Positions 1-11,999 are shown, counted from the stretch's first letter. The stretch is DNA of 64,000 nt from Tolypeutes matacus (GCA_026826555.1 JAKSZT010000142.1:3193004-3257003), one strand, 5' to 3'. Made by a program: numbers and translations. Notes: generated by a model not told the origin, from the sequence alone.

Positions 1-2592
1 TCACACTTCCTCTGACTCTCTCTCTTAGATTGTCAAATGAGACCAAACACATTGTCATCACAGTCAGTGCTTAATTGCTGACTAATAAACTAAATCCCTC
101 ACATTTTAGGCAATTAATTTTCTTTTGTAAACTAAAGAAATAAGTGTTCAATTTTTCAGATGGGAAAAAACTGAGAAAGTCTGACATTTTCCCCCAAAAC
201 AGAAACTATCATGTCTTCTAGTCTTTGGTCTTTTCACCATGACTAGATGCCTTGTTGTTTAGTAGACTTATTCAGATCAATATGAGAAATGGCTATTAAA
301 CAAACAAACAAAAAATAAAACAAGTATTCTAAAATGGGCTAAAATGGAAAAAGGTTGCCAGCCAAGCAGAGAGGCTTACTGGGGACTAGTTAAGATCTCA
401 AAATTACCTTTATCCATTGTGGTAAATATTGAGAAATCAATCAAAACAAATCAAAAGAAAACAAAATTGCATTTTCAAGGCTCACTCTCCCTCTCTCTCT
501 ACCTCTTTTTCTCTCCCTTACTCTCACTCTTCCTTTTTTTGGTATGTATGGCTTTGGTACATGCCTCTGTATGGCTATTGTTTCACTATGTCTTCATCTT
601 TTCACCTAATTTTCCATATTTCCCTGGTTCTTCTCTTTTCCAATTTTCTCTTTATCTATATTTCTAACTTTCTGTTCTTCTTAGAATTTACTCTATCAAC
701 AAACTTGCACACAAATAAAATGGCATATATTCAAAGTTATTTATTTGCAAAGCACAGATTGTAACATGGAAAAAATACAAAATAACATCATTTCCCCTAC
801 TTTAACTCTTTCTTTCACTTTTCATCATCTTCCACTGCATCTCTGACCAAACTGGGCATAATTTGAAAAAGAGTATATTTGACTGTGTATTGTATTTATC
901 TTGTAAAATGTATCCTTGTTATTTTAATTTTATTATGACTCAGATTATCATATTCTTCTTTTTAATATATAGCCAAAAAATTATATTAATTTGAAATTTT
1001 TTGGTCCTAAATAGTTTTTCTCTATGTAATAACCTTTAATTTACAAACAAAAAAGTCTTCTGTTTGCTGTAGCAGAATACAGAAAACACATATTCAAAAA
1101 ATAATAAAATAAGAGGATCACAATGAAGTCTTTCTTTTATTTGAGAGGGCATACTCCTAAAAGAACTCATTTGTATGACACCATGCCATTCTCTTAGTTA
1201 GAAAATACATGAAAAAAAATTTTGAACATAATATATTCTCTGTCTGCCTTTTCCTCATCAGAAATATGCAGATACTAACATACTGACCAAGGTCTTAGCC
1301 TTACTACTTCCCTTCTTATGAAACATCAACGGCTTCTCATCACTTACATGAATTGTATAACAAGATAGAAAATAACCTCCTTAGGTTTACAACTTCATCA
1401 TACCTAATAAACATACATGACGTTCTGTTATCACTGTTGCTCATAAAATCCTAAATTCAAACCTCAAAATGACCCAGTGGAGCATTACTTGACACATGCT
1501 TTGAATATTTAATTCTTAAAATGTTCTAGTCTTTTTTCTTTGTCTAATTTTAGTTAGCATTCTAATAACTCCTATCGGAAATATTCTGAAGTCTTGAAGA
1601 AGCTGTAAAACCCCAAAACACATTCTCTATTGCATCACAAATGTGCATAGCAGAGTTTAGAACTCATGGTGTTCTGATATGAGAACATATAAAGAAAGGA
1701 AAAATTCAGGAATGATCAAGTAATATCCCTTTCATAAGAAGGAGGGGGAAGGCCACATGTTTGAAAGTAACATTGGGCCCCTGGAGAGATAAAATTTCTG
1801 GATATCCTTAATATTTAAAAGAAATAGAGTGGAGGAAGATATAGAAAAATATCAATATCATTCTTCCAGGACATCTGCTTCATTGGAATGCATCAGTATA
1901 GAGGAATGCTTTAAAAATAGTAAGTGTGAACTCTAAATTCAGATAGGTAGCACCTTTAACCCACTCCCTCAAATAAACCTCCTGCTACTCCTGATGTTTA
2001 GTACTATTTTAAAGGTAATCTAAATCTTTAACTGCACTATTATTAAAAAAAAAAAAGTGAAAATATAGGTATCTGAGAGAGTCACCATCTAGATTTAAAT
2101 TTGGGTAGCTTGCAAATGATTGACTTTTTTTCCTATCTTAAATCAGAAATGAAGAAGACAAAGAGGTCAGGAATCCCAGTAAGTCAGAACATAGGCTAAG
2201 TCCAAGGGACAAACTTCCCTGACTTCATAATTTTGCAAACCTGCTGGTTCCCACACTGAGTTAGCATAAACTTCTCTTTGAATATGGTCCTTATATTACA
2301 TATAGTCTTAGAGGTTCGGAGTTAGGGACCCACAACCAAAATGATTTGATTCACAAAGCCTGGCTGAATTAGTTAAGGAAGCATTTATATGGACCGTCTC
2401 CTGAACCTCCATATGTTCTTACCCTAAAATCCACTCAGATTTAAGTACCTACCATCTCCCTTGGGAATAACTCAGGGCAGTTTCAAAAGATCTACTGACA
2501 TAGTGTCCATTTGTCTTTTTTATTAGAATTTATCTAAACACTAAGTATTTCTTGTCTTAGTTCAGTTTAACTAGATTAGAATCAGCTACTAA

Positions 2593-2735
2593 TCATTCCA
2601 TTTGATCTTCATATCAACCTTGTGGAGTAGAAAGAGTAAATATATTTCTGTTTTATGGATGAAAACTTTAGAATTAAAAAAATAAATGACTTATCCAATG
2701 TTACACAATTAGGAAATTGCAGAAATAGTAAAGTA
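2593..2735 (-). repeat. MIR SINE remnant
   Basis: On the plus strand this reads like the reverse complement of the MIR core and 3' part. The order is a segment like 'atttgatcttcatatcaac', then a 'ttttatggatgaaaactt' segment, then a 'cttatccaatgttacacaa' segment, which is the order seen in minus-strand MIR copies. It is heavily mutated, as expected for this ancient mammalian SINE. Boundaries are approximate. Confidence 0.6.
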
Positions 2736-3196
2736 ATATAGGTAGAATGTTTCTTTCTATAACATTCATTACAGTCTAAAATTTTAGCATATTAAAGGTC
2801 TGTAGAGTTCTTTGTGATATAATTTAACTACTCCACTTAATTGATAAGTCTGGGTGAAGATTTGTGCAATTGAATACACAACTTAATCAAATTGAACTCT
2901 ATAGTAATTATCAACCTTAGTATCAATTTAATATTTTTGATTGTCTTAAACTTGATACACAGTTTTCAAAACTTATGGAAACAAGTAATAGCATATTTTA
3001 ATAACTCAAAAGATAGAATCAATAATTTATCAGACATCACAGTCCTATTTTGGAACTTTTATTAAATGTAGTCATATTGGTAGGGGTGATATTAAGAAGA
3101 TTTACTTTGAAACACAATGATAAGTCACTTCATTTCCATCAAGATCATTTGTGAACAGACAAAATATATGAGGAAATGTGTAGTCATTAAAGAGTG

Positions 3197-3200
3197 GTTC
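3197..3200. repeat. ERV-1 target site duplication, left copy (GTTC)
   Basis: GTTC directly precedes the TG that opens the 5' LTR and recurs directly after the CA that closes the 3' LTR (9814-9817). A 4-bp duplication is usual for gammaretroviral integration. Confidence 0.8.
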
Positions 3201-3777
3201 TGAAGAAGTAGGCTGGTAACCAAACTGTGACCCCTAGGCAGAGGGATCCTGAGCCAACCAATAGGATAAGGGATCCTGAGCCAACGGATAGGATAAGAGA
3301 TTTTTCAACCAATAGGATCCCTTACCCTAATTAATAATCAACCAATCAATGCCTCCCATTTAGCATACCCTAATAACATAAAATGCTAATCCAATCTCCA
3401 AACCTCAACCGATGCCCTCCTGCAGATCCAGTGATTGACGAATCTGAGCATTGCAGCTTGGAGCTCCATCCCCAGGGGCAACAACACAGTGAACCTATTT
3501 CTAACACAGCCCCAAAGTCCTGAGAAGGCTTCCATCTTCGCCCCTGCCAGACAAACACCAAGCCAAGCTGCAACACCAAGCTGAACTGCAACATTGAGCC
3601 ATGCCATAGCACCAAGCTGTTTGCTTCCATCTTCACCCTAGGAGTGCTTCCACTGAGGCCTTGGTCAGATTTGAGCCACAACACTGAGCTGTAGTAAAAT
3701 AAACAGCTGACTGTACTAAGGTCATGTTTCTTCATTCTGAAATCTGTCCTGACTGAAGAATAAAAGTGGCAATAGCA
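3201..3777 (+). repeat. 5' LTR of ERV-1
   Basis: The 577-bp LTR opens with TG and closes with CA and aligns along its whole length with 9249-9813. U3 carries a short tandem duplication of a 'gatcctgagccaac...ggataag' unit (about 3245-3300) and CCAAT-type motifs ('accaatagga'). An A/T-rich TATA-like stretch lies near 3375-3385, and 'gaataaaag' lies close to the 3' end. The many substitutions and small indels against the 3' LTR show an old insertion. Confidence 0.85.
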
Positions 3778-3779
3778 TT

Positions 3780-3797
3780 TGACACCGTGACTCGGAT
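3780..3797 (+). other. ERV-1 primer binding site, tRNA-His type
   Basis: Two bases after the LTR the sequence ends in CCGTGACTCGGAT. Those 13 bases match the complement of the tRNA-His 3' region used as primer site by HERV-H-like elements. The three mismatches lie at positions 3-5 of the site. This places ERV-1 near the ERV-H type group of class I ERVs, independently of the env and integrase remnants. Confidence 0.7.
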
Positions 3798-6296
3798 CTA
3801 CATGACCAAGGCCAGTGTGACCAATTCCTAAGCAACCCCGAGATCTACAAGACAAAGATCAGCATGACCGATCCCTCTATATGACTGAGATCACCCCAGA
3901 ATCCTGGTTGGGTGAGTCCACTCCTTGTTCCTACATCCCAGGGGCCACCCCCTTGTGCCAGTTTAGAAGCAGTGGGTAGGTGGATAGAGAAGTGCATGCT
4001 TCTCTAAGTTGCACTTTCCTCCACTTGGACTCCTTTGTAGTTGGCATCCAAGGTTGTTGGAAAAGTGCATTCAGTTCCAGACTGGGATGCCCACCAGGCA
4101 ACCTCCACTTGGCCCCCTAGGTTGTTGGCCTCCAAGGTTGTTGGTGGGATGGGACAAGGAAAATCCACCCCCATAGGATTTCCTTTCAGTTGTATTTTCA
4201 CACACTGCAAAGACTTTGGCTGATCTGACTTGAAACACAAATGGATGATATTCTTATGTAATATAGAATGGCTTTGAACCAATTTAGAATTCAAAGAACA
4301 ACAGCCTTTTAAAGGGACTGTGAATTATAACACTATTTTACAGCTTTATCTTTTTTGTAAAAGAAAGGGAAAGTGGACAGAAATCCCCTACGTCCATCCT
4401 TTTATGCTACTCTCCCAGGACCCCAAGAAGAGAGAGAGAGATGCAAGGTCCTCCTAAGCAGGATATCCATGAACCCCCCCCAAGGGAAATGGGGACCTCC
4501 CCAGCTTTTGTTTCTGTTGGTGTGTTTTAACATTTTTTGTGTTTGCCATCCATACCTCTGGATGGTAATATTAAATTGACAAATGAAAATTCTTAAAAGA
4601 GCTCTATTCAAATGGCCAAAAATTAAATAAGTGCTTATATTAAGTATAGAAATCTTTGAAATGATGAAAATTGTAAGTTTTAACTTATAAATTATGACAA
4701 ACTTCTTTGTAAAAAGCAAACAAACAAAACTTGTTTTTGCTTAAATTGAAATGAATGACTTATTTTTCTTCACAGAACAGAATGAGGGATATGAGACTTA
4801 AATGGAAATAGAAAGAAGTAAAAAGTTTGTGGGAGTGCTATCTAAAATTTGATAAGTTTGTTTAAAGGAATGTGTTTTGACCTAAGATAAGATGGCTGGT
4901 TTTCATAAAATCAGAATGAAAGTATGTAGGACAAACCTTGAATGCATATGGCAAGTTGTAGAAGGTATTGGAGAAGGTAGCATTAAGAAAGGAATGTGTT
5001 CTGTGAAGGTGAAATTTGTCTTGAGATGAAGTAACTATTGTCAGTGGTTATGGATAGTTAGAAGAAGTTTGTAGAAGCATTGTTTAAACTGAAATATAAA
5101 TGGCTAGTTCCAGGAAGTCATTATTAAACAGAAACTGAATAGATGCTAATAAGAAAAAGTAACTTCGCAACAGGAAAACCTGTCAGAGACCATCTCAAGC
5201 TGCGTATTCAAGTGGTAATAAGGAAAGATAATCTTGATTCCATTAGGAATCTTCAGTTTTCTTAAAATAATGGAAAAAAATAGTTTTTCCTTTACTGCTA
5301 AAGTAAAATACCTGTTAATGAATGTCTTCACGATAAAGATGTAGAAGTAACAAGCAAAGCACTAAAAAGTTGAGTTCATTTGATATCTTACACATTGCAT
5401 TGGAAGTGTTTAAAAAATGTATAAAAATCCAAAGAGATAGACTTTAGCACTGTCAAACTCTCTTATACCAGGCCTTCAATACACTGCATTTTGCCTCTCC
5501 ATTTGAGTTCTTGGCTAGGTTGGCTACTGACCCCTAAAACAACAAAGGTATCTACTGCATCTCTTTTGCTCCTGAAGTCGATGGAGACTACATTCCAGTT
5601 TAAGACACTTGCAGCAACCAGCAATGGCTCAAAATGGCCAGATGTACAATGGAAATCACCTCCAGACTGATGCCTTTTATCGTTCCAAAGGGCGCTAGAC
5701 ACCAGGCCTGTGGAATACTGGAGCTTACCCTCCTAGCTCTCTCTAGGGTCAATAGTACTGCACCATGCTGGCTGTGTGAAGGACATACTAAGTGAAACAG
5801 TGATTACCAGAGTGAAGTAAGTAAAGCTTAAAAACAATTGGCATTATGGCCTGCTCCCATGGAATGACAACATGTATGGTGTTGCAAACCTGGAGCTTAG
5901 ATCTATTAACTGTAGCTCAAATAAAAACTTGTGCTTTGAATAGTGCATTGATTAGTATTAAGTACTGTACCTATATCTCTCCTACTCTAGATATATGCCT
6001 GATGATTATGGTGATATCTTTTCTAAATTATATGCAGAAGCATGATGAACATGTTAAAAGTCCTGGTAAACTTCATTTTCTAAGTAGTTAATGGACATGC
6101 TTAATCCAAGTCTCCCTCTTAGCCCTTACTCCAAAACCTGTCCCACTCATATCCTGGGGAGGACTGTCAAATCCACATGCCATCTGCCAGCGCTAAGCCT
6201 TTCCCACCAGTAAGGAAACAACAAGTGAGGTAGTTAGGATCCACTTCAGCTTAACCCCTTCATGATAGTCTATGGGTAACCTTTCCTCACCCAGGA
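3798..6296 (+). other. ERV-1 internal 5' region, no recognisable gag or protease
   Basis: This 2.5-kb stretch lies where leader, gag, protease and reverse transcriptase should be, but I recognise none of them. 3900-4220 repeats a 'ggttgttgg' motif. About 4560-5460 is AT-rich and unlike the rest of the provirus, possibly replaced or inserted sequence. Around 5719-5790 one frame reads ...NSTAPCWLCEG, which resembles the SU CXXC neighbourhood of gammaretroviral Env but sits far upstream of the main env. That resemblance is weak. The provirus has clearly lost most of gag and pol. Confidence 0.5.
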
Positions 6297-6548
6297 CCTG
6301 GAAATCAGGGTCTGATCAAAACCTGGCAAAAAAAACAAGACTCACTCTCAATAAAAGCCAAAATAGAAAGAACTTCACTCTGTACTTCTGATCACTCCCA
6401 CAGCTATTAAAGTTAAAGGGCTTGCTAGCTGGGTGCACTTATCTCAGTGAAGCCAGTTGCTCAAAGAAGTGTTAGCTCACCAGAAGCACCTGATGAGACA
6501 TTCGAGTGCCAGTCATTGGATGGCCTAAAACACCTCTTCAAGAAATGA
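6297..6548 (+). pseudogene. ERV-1 integrase C-terminal remnant, copy 1
   Basis: Frame pieces read PGNQGLIKTW near the start, ITPTAIKVKGLASWVH about 6390-6450, and a tail ending GLKHLFKK before a TGA at 6546-6548. These follow the layout of the gammaretroviral integrase C-terminal DNA-binding domain: a basic 'LIKTW' strand, then 'TPTAIKV.G...W.H', then the acidic-to-basic pol terminus. At least one frameshift separates the pieces. It lies upstream of a second integrase remnant with the same type of terminus, so the pol 3' end occurs twice in this provirus. It cannot encode a working enzyme. Confidence 0.65.
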
Positions 6549-6777
6549 AGCTAAAATAAACATCTTGTTAGCCATATGGGGATTTCATCCACCTTCACTC
6601 AGGATGCCAGATTTGTCTTCCTCCAACTGTGAAAGAATAGCAAGAGGGTTTTACACCTTGTCAGGTAGGGCCTATTGCTCCTAACCAGCAGAAAGTAATT
6701 ACAGAAGAATGACCATCATCCTTCAGCACCTCTTTAAGAATAAAGGTGTAAACTCTCTGAGGGGGGAGTTGAGTCAG

Positions 6778-7364
6778 GCTAGATTAGGAATAAAATACTC
6801 ATTGCATAGTTCATGGATCCACAATCTTTGGGAAAAGTCAAGCGTATAAACAAAACTATCAAAACCTCGCTGTCAAAGTTATGTCAAGAACTGAAGATAG
6901 ACTGGATAAAGGTTCTTCTTCTTTGCCTTCTTCATATCAAGACCTCTCTGAGAAAAGACATTCCCATGAGCCCCTTTAACCTTCTCTACAGACTGTACTT
7001 CCTACCGGCAGACCCCCTCCTTGACTCAGAGATTAGTAACCTCTCTCACTTTGCCTCACAGGTCTTCTCCACAGGTCTTCTGCCCTCAGGACAGGAGGCA
7101 GCTAAAGAATACCAACTGCGTGATCTTGTCTACTTGAAATCCTTCAAGAAAGGGGCAGAAGACACCGGAGAACTTGTTTGGAAGGGCCCTCACAAGGTCA
7201 CTCTTTGTACTCCAACTACTGTAAAACTAGATTCCTTCCCCTTCAAGGTTCACATCACCCATGTCAAACCCTTTATTGTTAAAGGCCCTGCTGCTGAAAT
7301 TCCACAGGCCCCTACTTATTCCTACAAGCCCATCAAAGATCTCAAGTTCCTGTTCTGGAAATAG
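6778..7364 (+). pseudogene. ERV-1 integrase remnant, copy 2
   Basis: The open frame from 6813 reads 183 residues to a stop at 7362-7364. It begins DPQSLGKVKRINKTIKTSL, the integrase catalytic-core segment around the conserved glutamate helix. It continues with an SPFNLLY box and then the C-terminal DNA-binding domain (ELVWKGPHKV, TPTTVKLDSFPFKVHITHVK), ending KPIKDLKFLFWK. The preceding frame (6778-6812) reads LGIKYSLH, so homology extends upstream across a frameshift. In the usual gammaretroviral core the conserved residue of 'GKVER' is Glu; here it is Lys (GKVKR). Zinc-binding domain, RT and RNase H were not found. It is followed by env remnants, the normal order. Confidence 0.8.
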
Positions 7365-7515
7365 TTCACTTAATGTTGAAGACCCCTCAACCTCCTCCTT
7401 GCTGGATCTTTCCATGAAGTAATTTTTAATGTTCCTCTTGTGTATCTTTCTCTTTCTCTAAGTTAAGGCATGCTTTCCTTCTCTTGCTCCTACCTATTCT
7501 TGTTGGGGTTGACAT

Positions 7516-8588
7516 TTGGAGCCACCCTACAACTCTCACATATTCCCCCCAGTAGCTGAAGAAGCCATTACCCTCTACAACTTATCTTCCTGCTGGCTTT
7601 GTATGGGCCAAGAGCAAGACCTCATTCCCTACCCCTCACCCCCATCTCTGTGTGTCAACCAACTAATAGATATAAAAAGGAGCTTACTAGTTAAAAGGAG
7701 GGGGCCAGGATACACACCATGGGAAAAAGAATTCATTGCTCTAAGCCAGAGACATCCTCCTTTCTGGGACTGAAGGAAAGTTGGCAAACCACATGCTCCT
7801 CCCAACCTGCAGACATATGGTCAGAGCTAGAGAAAGCCCTCATGTGATACAGTACAGAGAACCTTAGCTTCTTATTTACTGACACCCTATACATTGAACT
7901 AAACACTTCTGGGACCATATTCCCCATTTGCTTCTCTTATAATGGAACTGGCCCCCAGTAGGCTCCTTGTACACCTGCATACACACCATCCAAATCTCTA
8001 AGCAACCACCTAGGCTTGTATCAGGGATTGCTTGCAAACCCATCAAGTGGTCCTGGCTACCACCCAATGGGATAACTCAACTCAGGTTAGGGTAATACTA
8101 ACACCAATTGGGCATTTTGCCAGGGCAGACCCAGGAGCCAATATTCAAATACCACCTCATCAACACCACTTACACCCATAGTACTAGCCACAAGATCTAT
8201 GTTAAAAACACAACTCTAACCCGGGACCACATCAAGGGGTTACTTTTGGCCTGAAATGGGGAATAAAACCATTGTCCCTAACTTAGTATAGGGTTCTTCC
8301 TTTCCAAGTCTGAAATCCAGGTTAACATATCCACTGCCACGAGTGGAAAGTCTGGTGGTAATAGGGGTAAGCTAGAACTTGAGGTAACCATTTATTTCTT
8401 CTTGTACTTCCCTATTAATTCTGGGTTCTTCTTTATTTGTGGTGGTTCAGCTTACTACACCCTCCCTCCATCGTGGTCTGGCACCTGTGCTCCTGGCCTC
8501 CTCATAGTTGCAATGAAGATCATGAATGACACTATCCCAGTCCAGCTTCCACTCCAAGTTGTGACTGCCATAAAGAGCAAGGCAAGCC
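7516..8588 (+). pseudogene. ERV-1 env surface (SU) remnant
   Basis: An 85-codon open frame (7516-7773) includes NLSSCWLCMGQ, with the CXXC at 7591-7602. This CWLC motif marks the SU subunit of gammaretroviral and type D Env, where it forms the labile disulfide with TM. Downstream to 8588 only broken frames remain, for example 8402-8671. The position between integrase and TM fits env. Many stops and frameshifts make it non-coding today. Confidence 0.7.
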
Positions 8589-9140
8589 TTGTCCCTTGTC
8601 CCTCTCTTAGTCACTGCAGGAATACTTGTGGGGATAGTCATGGGAACCACCAGATTAGGCATTGCCTCTGATGCTATCACAAAGCTCTCAGCCCAAATCC
8701 AATGTATCAATGACAAACTAATTCAGGGGCTGCAGGAGCTGGAGGTCCACCCCAATCTCTGGCACTTTGGTTCTCCAGAAGAGAAGGGCCCTAGATTCCC
8801 TCTTGGCAGGGCAGGGAGACATCTGTGCATTCCTGGGAGAGGAATGCTGTTTTTATATTAACAAGTCAGGAAAAATCTAGAACATAATCCAAGAAGAGAA
8901 GCAAGATGCTGAAAAGTGGAAGCATGAAGACAATTCCAACTCTTTTCCCCAGCGACGGATCCTTCCTGTCCTCCTCCCACTTATAACTCCCCTAATAACA
9001 TTCTGCTCCTTCTCCTCTTTGCCCCACCCCTTCTCAATGCTCTCACCAAACTCATCTCTTCTCAATTGCAGGCCATTAAATTTCAACTTGTACTCCAAAT
9101 TTCCCTGAGGAAACTGGGTTGGGCCACCAGACCCTTTGCT
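8589..9140 (+). pseudogene. ERV-1 env transmembrane (TM) remnant
   Basis: The frame from 8589 starts with a hydrophobic fusion-peptide-like run (PLLVTAGILVGIVMG) and a heptad-repeat-like helix (SDAITKLSAQIQCINDKL). Homology then moves to another frame near 8761, reading [11 protein letters not shown] and a C-X6-CC motif (cysteine codons 8824-8826, 8845-8847, 8848-8850). A stop follows at 8878-8880. Further on, about 9000-9090, leucine-rich frames resemble the membrane anchor and start of the cytoplasmic tail (ALTKLISSQLQAIK). The arrangement is that of gamma-type Env TM, broken by at least two frameshifts and one stop. Confidence 0.75.
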
Positions 9141-9230
9141 CAAACTTTTTCTCCAACTGCCCCCCCACCTTTAACTATGCCCCTGTACAACAGGATGTGA
9201 CATACTCAGAAACTGTTTCCCATCTCCCAT

Positions 9231-9248
9231 AAAAGAAAAAGGGGAGAA
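9231..9248 (+). other. ERV-1 polypurine tract
   Basis: An 18-base run of A and G (aaaagaaaaaggggagaa) directly abuts the TG of the 3' LTR. This is the plus-strand primer site expected at this position. Confidence 0.85.
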
Positions 9249-9813
9249 TGAAGGAGTGAACTGGTAACCGAACTGTAACCCTAAGGCAGAGGGATCCTGA
9301 GTCAACCAATAGGATAAGGGATCCTGAGACAATAACTAGGATAAGAGATTTTTCAACCAATAGGATCCCTTACCCTAATTAATAATCAACCAATAAACAC
9401 CTCCCAGTTACCATACCCAATTAATATAAAATGCTAATTTAGCCTCTAAACCCTAATCAATGTTCTCATGTGAACCCAGTGATTGACCAGTCAGGGCATC
9501 ACAACTTGGGGCACCATGCCCGGGGGTTGATGAACTTATATCTAGTGCAGCCCCAAAGGCCTGAGTGTGGTTCCAACTTCACCCTGGTCAGACCAAACAC
9601 TGAGCTGCAACACTGAACAGAGCTGTAACACTGAGCCAAGCCACAGCACCGAGGTGTTTGCCTCCATCTTTGAACTGAGAGTCTTCCACCAATGCCTCAG
9701 CCAGGTTCGAAGCACAATACTGAGCAGTAATCAAATAAGCATTTGACTGTACTGAGTTTGCATTTCTTCATTCTGAAGTCCATCCAAACTGAAGAATAAA
9801 AGTGGCAATAACA
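9249..9813 (+). repeat. 3' LTR of ERV-1
   Basis: The 565-bp partner of 3201-3777, TG to CA. It retains the U3 repeats with CCAAT-like motifs, a TATAAAA at 9425-9431, and 'gaataaaag' near its end. The direct repeat GTTC follows at 9814-9817. Both LTRs and the matching duplication indicate a complete proviral insertion, later decayed internally. Confidence 0.85.
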
Positions 9814-10794
9814 GTTCAGACTTAATAAATTTCTAAGAACGTAACATTCATGAGGAAGGCATAGCACTGACAAGTGAGTTAATCATTTCCAATCTATAGG
9901 AAAATCCAATGGAGTAAAACAGTTGGAAAACACCTTCCTCACTCATTATATCTTAAAAGGGGTAAAGCAATCCATTTTCTCAGAGTTAATGGAAAGATGG
10001 GTATGGATAGGCATTGAATGGAAAGATAGTTATTAAAGTAGTTCAAAAGGAGAGAACAAAGTGAAAAAGATATAACATTGAAATAATGAGGACAAAAGAG
10101 AGAATGACAAGGAAGAGAGAAAAGTGGAAGAAAAGCAAAGGATTTAGGGAAAGAAATAAATTGTGAGAGAAAATAAAGAAGATAAAATCAAATGTGAAAT
10201 GAATAATTGAGGAAATACAGGACATGAAGATAAAAATAACAGAAAGAAAACGGATAAAGAAGAAAACTAATTAAAAAAAAAAACAGGAAGAAATGAATGG
10301 GGAAAGATGGGGAGTGACCGTTAGGATGGTAACAAAACTCCTGGCTCCAGGAGTGCATCTGACAGGGATCTGGAATCCAGGTACCTGTAGTGTTGCCAGT
10401 TGATGTTTGGGTGTCTGCATTCTGAGAAAGAAGCATATGGGTCATTCCCCATTCCAGCCTCTTTCAGTGCCAGGTGAGTACTTGCTTCAATTGAAATAAT
10501 AAGGAAACATAGGGATGGTGACAAAATACAGATGTCTATTTTAGTGAAGACTGATATCATTTATTTTCTTTATCTGACTAGAATAGAAAACTTTTCCCTG
10601 AGGATCCATTGTTTGGGGGCTTTTATTTTGGGAACATGCCTCATTTACACAGAGCAGAATACCCATGTGATGCACATCTATCCTTGATCTCTAGATCTGT
10701 GAGAAGAAAAATTTGAGATTCATAAGAACAGAAGGCACACATATGAAAATGACAGGACCCAACCCTCCACCCTACTCCCCCTCACAGACAAACA
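9814..10794. other. Non-coding DNA with AG-rich tract
   Basis: I recognise no gene. 10040-10300 is strongly purine-rich on the plus strand, so the minus-strand open frames there are low-complexity Phe/Leu/Ser-rich reading, not protein evidence. The rest is anonymous. Confidence 0.5.
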
Positions 10795-11225
10795 CATCAT
10801 GGAATCAAGTAGACTTATTATTATTCTATTATAGATTGATTATTATTCTAGCAATGGAAGAACTTTCATCATTGACATAAAGGCAGTGGCCACCAGAGTT
10901 TCTGAGTGGAAGGAGAGGGAAGAATAGATGTAATATATGGACATTTTGGGAACACTGGAATTGTCCTGCATAACATTGCAATCATGGATATAGGCCTTAT
11001 ACATTTTGTCATAACTTATAAAATTGTGCGGGGCAGAGTGTAAACTAAAATGTAAAGTATTGTCGATGGTTGGTAGCAATGCTTCAATATGTGTTCATCA
11101 ATTGTAACAAATGTACCAAACTAATGAAAGATGTTTATGTGGGAAAGTGTGGGAAGGGAAGAGGGTGAGGAATATGAGAATTCTTTACATTTTAAATACC
11201 AAATTAATTGTTTAAAAATATGATA
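10795..11225 (+). repeat. 5'-truncated L1, terminal 3'UTR only
   Basis: It aligns with 22975-23390, the distal 3'UTR module of L1-A. Landmarks in order are 'agcaatggaagaa', 'aggcagtggccacc', 'gacattgcaat'-like, 'taaactaaaatgtaaa', 'ttggtagcaatg' and 'aatgtaccaaactaatgaa'. It ends in an A-rich run. Being truncated to this module, it confirms that the distal module is the real 3' terminus of this L1 family. Confidence 0.7.
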
Positions 11226-11999
11226 AAGGATTAAACAAAAGTGGAAGTTGAGTCAATAGAAAATATTCAAATTGAAATATAGATAGGACAAAAGAATGGG
11301 AAATATAGCAAAGTACATTAGAGATATGTGAGATACAGTGAAAAAATCTTATATATGAGTAACTGAAGGTTAAAGAGGATAGACAAAAGAGAGAATGGGA
11401 GAGATGAAATATTTGAAGAGAAAATCACCAAAAACTTTCAAAAACTGGTAAAGGGCATCAACTTACATATTTAAAAATACTGTGAATCACAAACAGAGCA
11501 AAGCCAAAAGAATACCCAAATACATCCATGTAAGAGAGATAAAAATTAAAGATATATAGGGAGAATTTTGGAAGCATCTGGGTGTGTAAGACTCTGATTT
11601 GAAAGAAACAAAGACTTATAGTTAACAGAAACGTGGAAGTCAGTTGTAAAGTGCACATCTTCTTTTTGTAATAGTAAATTTTATTTTGAAAGAACTTTTA
11701 GAATTACAGGAGAAATATACTGAAAATATAGGGAATTCCCATATAACTCATACATACACCCACACACATAGTTTCCCCTATTATTAACATCTTACATTAG
11801 TGTGGTTCATTTGTTACAATTCATGAACCAATATTGAAACATTGCTACTAACCAAAGACTATAGGTTAGATTATGGTTTATATTTTGTACTGTACAATTT
11901 TAAAGGGTTTGACAAATGTAAAATATCATGTGTCCATCATTGCAGTATCATTCAGAACAATTTCACTGACCTAAATGTGGCCTGAAAGCACATATCTTT
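11226..11999 (-). repeat. Anonymous sequence followed by an old L1 3'UTR fragment
   Basis: About 11226-11660 is anonymous AT-rich DNA. About 11680-11990 resembles the reverse complement of ancient mammalian L1 3'UTR sequence ('gtttcccctattattaacat', 'ttgttacaattcatgaacca', 'actgtacaattttaaaggg'). The same type of sequence appears at 48360-48480. Boundaries are approximate. Confidence 0.5.

Larger units (their letters stand above)
1..3200. other. AT-rich intergenic DNA, no gene
   Basis: I see no coding region, RNA gene or confident transposon here apart from the MIR remnant listed separately. Open frames at 344-764 fall in a CT-rich stretch (about 480-540), are short and low-complexity, and show no domain. 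The block ends at the 4-bp target site of ERV-1. Confidence 0.6.

Noticed and set aside
3370..3855. 161-codon minus-strand frame over the 5' LTR
   Set aside because: Antisense to LTR R/U5 and primer site; no equivalent frame is preserved in the 3' LTR.
5719..5790. A second env gene marked by a CWLC motif
   Set aside because: Only about 20 residues look Env-like and the context is not convincing, so it is mentioned only within the ERV-1 internal region.
10043..10445. Minus-strand hydrophobic frames
   Set aside because: Complement of an AG-rich tract, no start context or domain.
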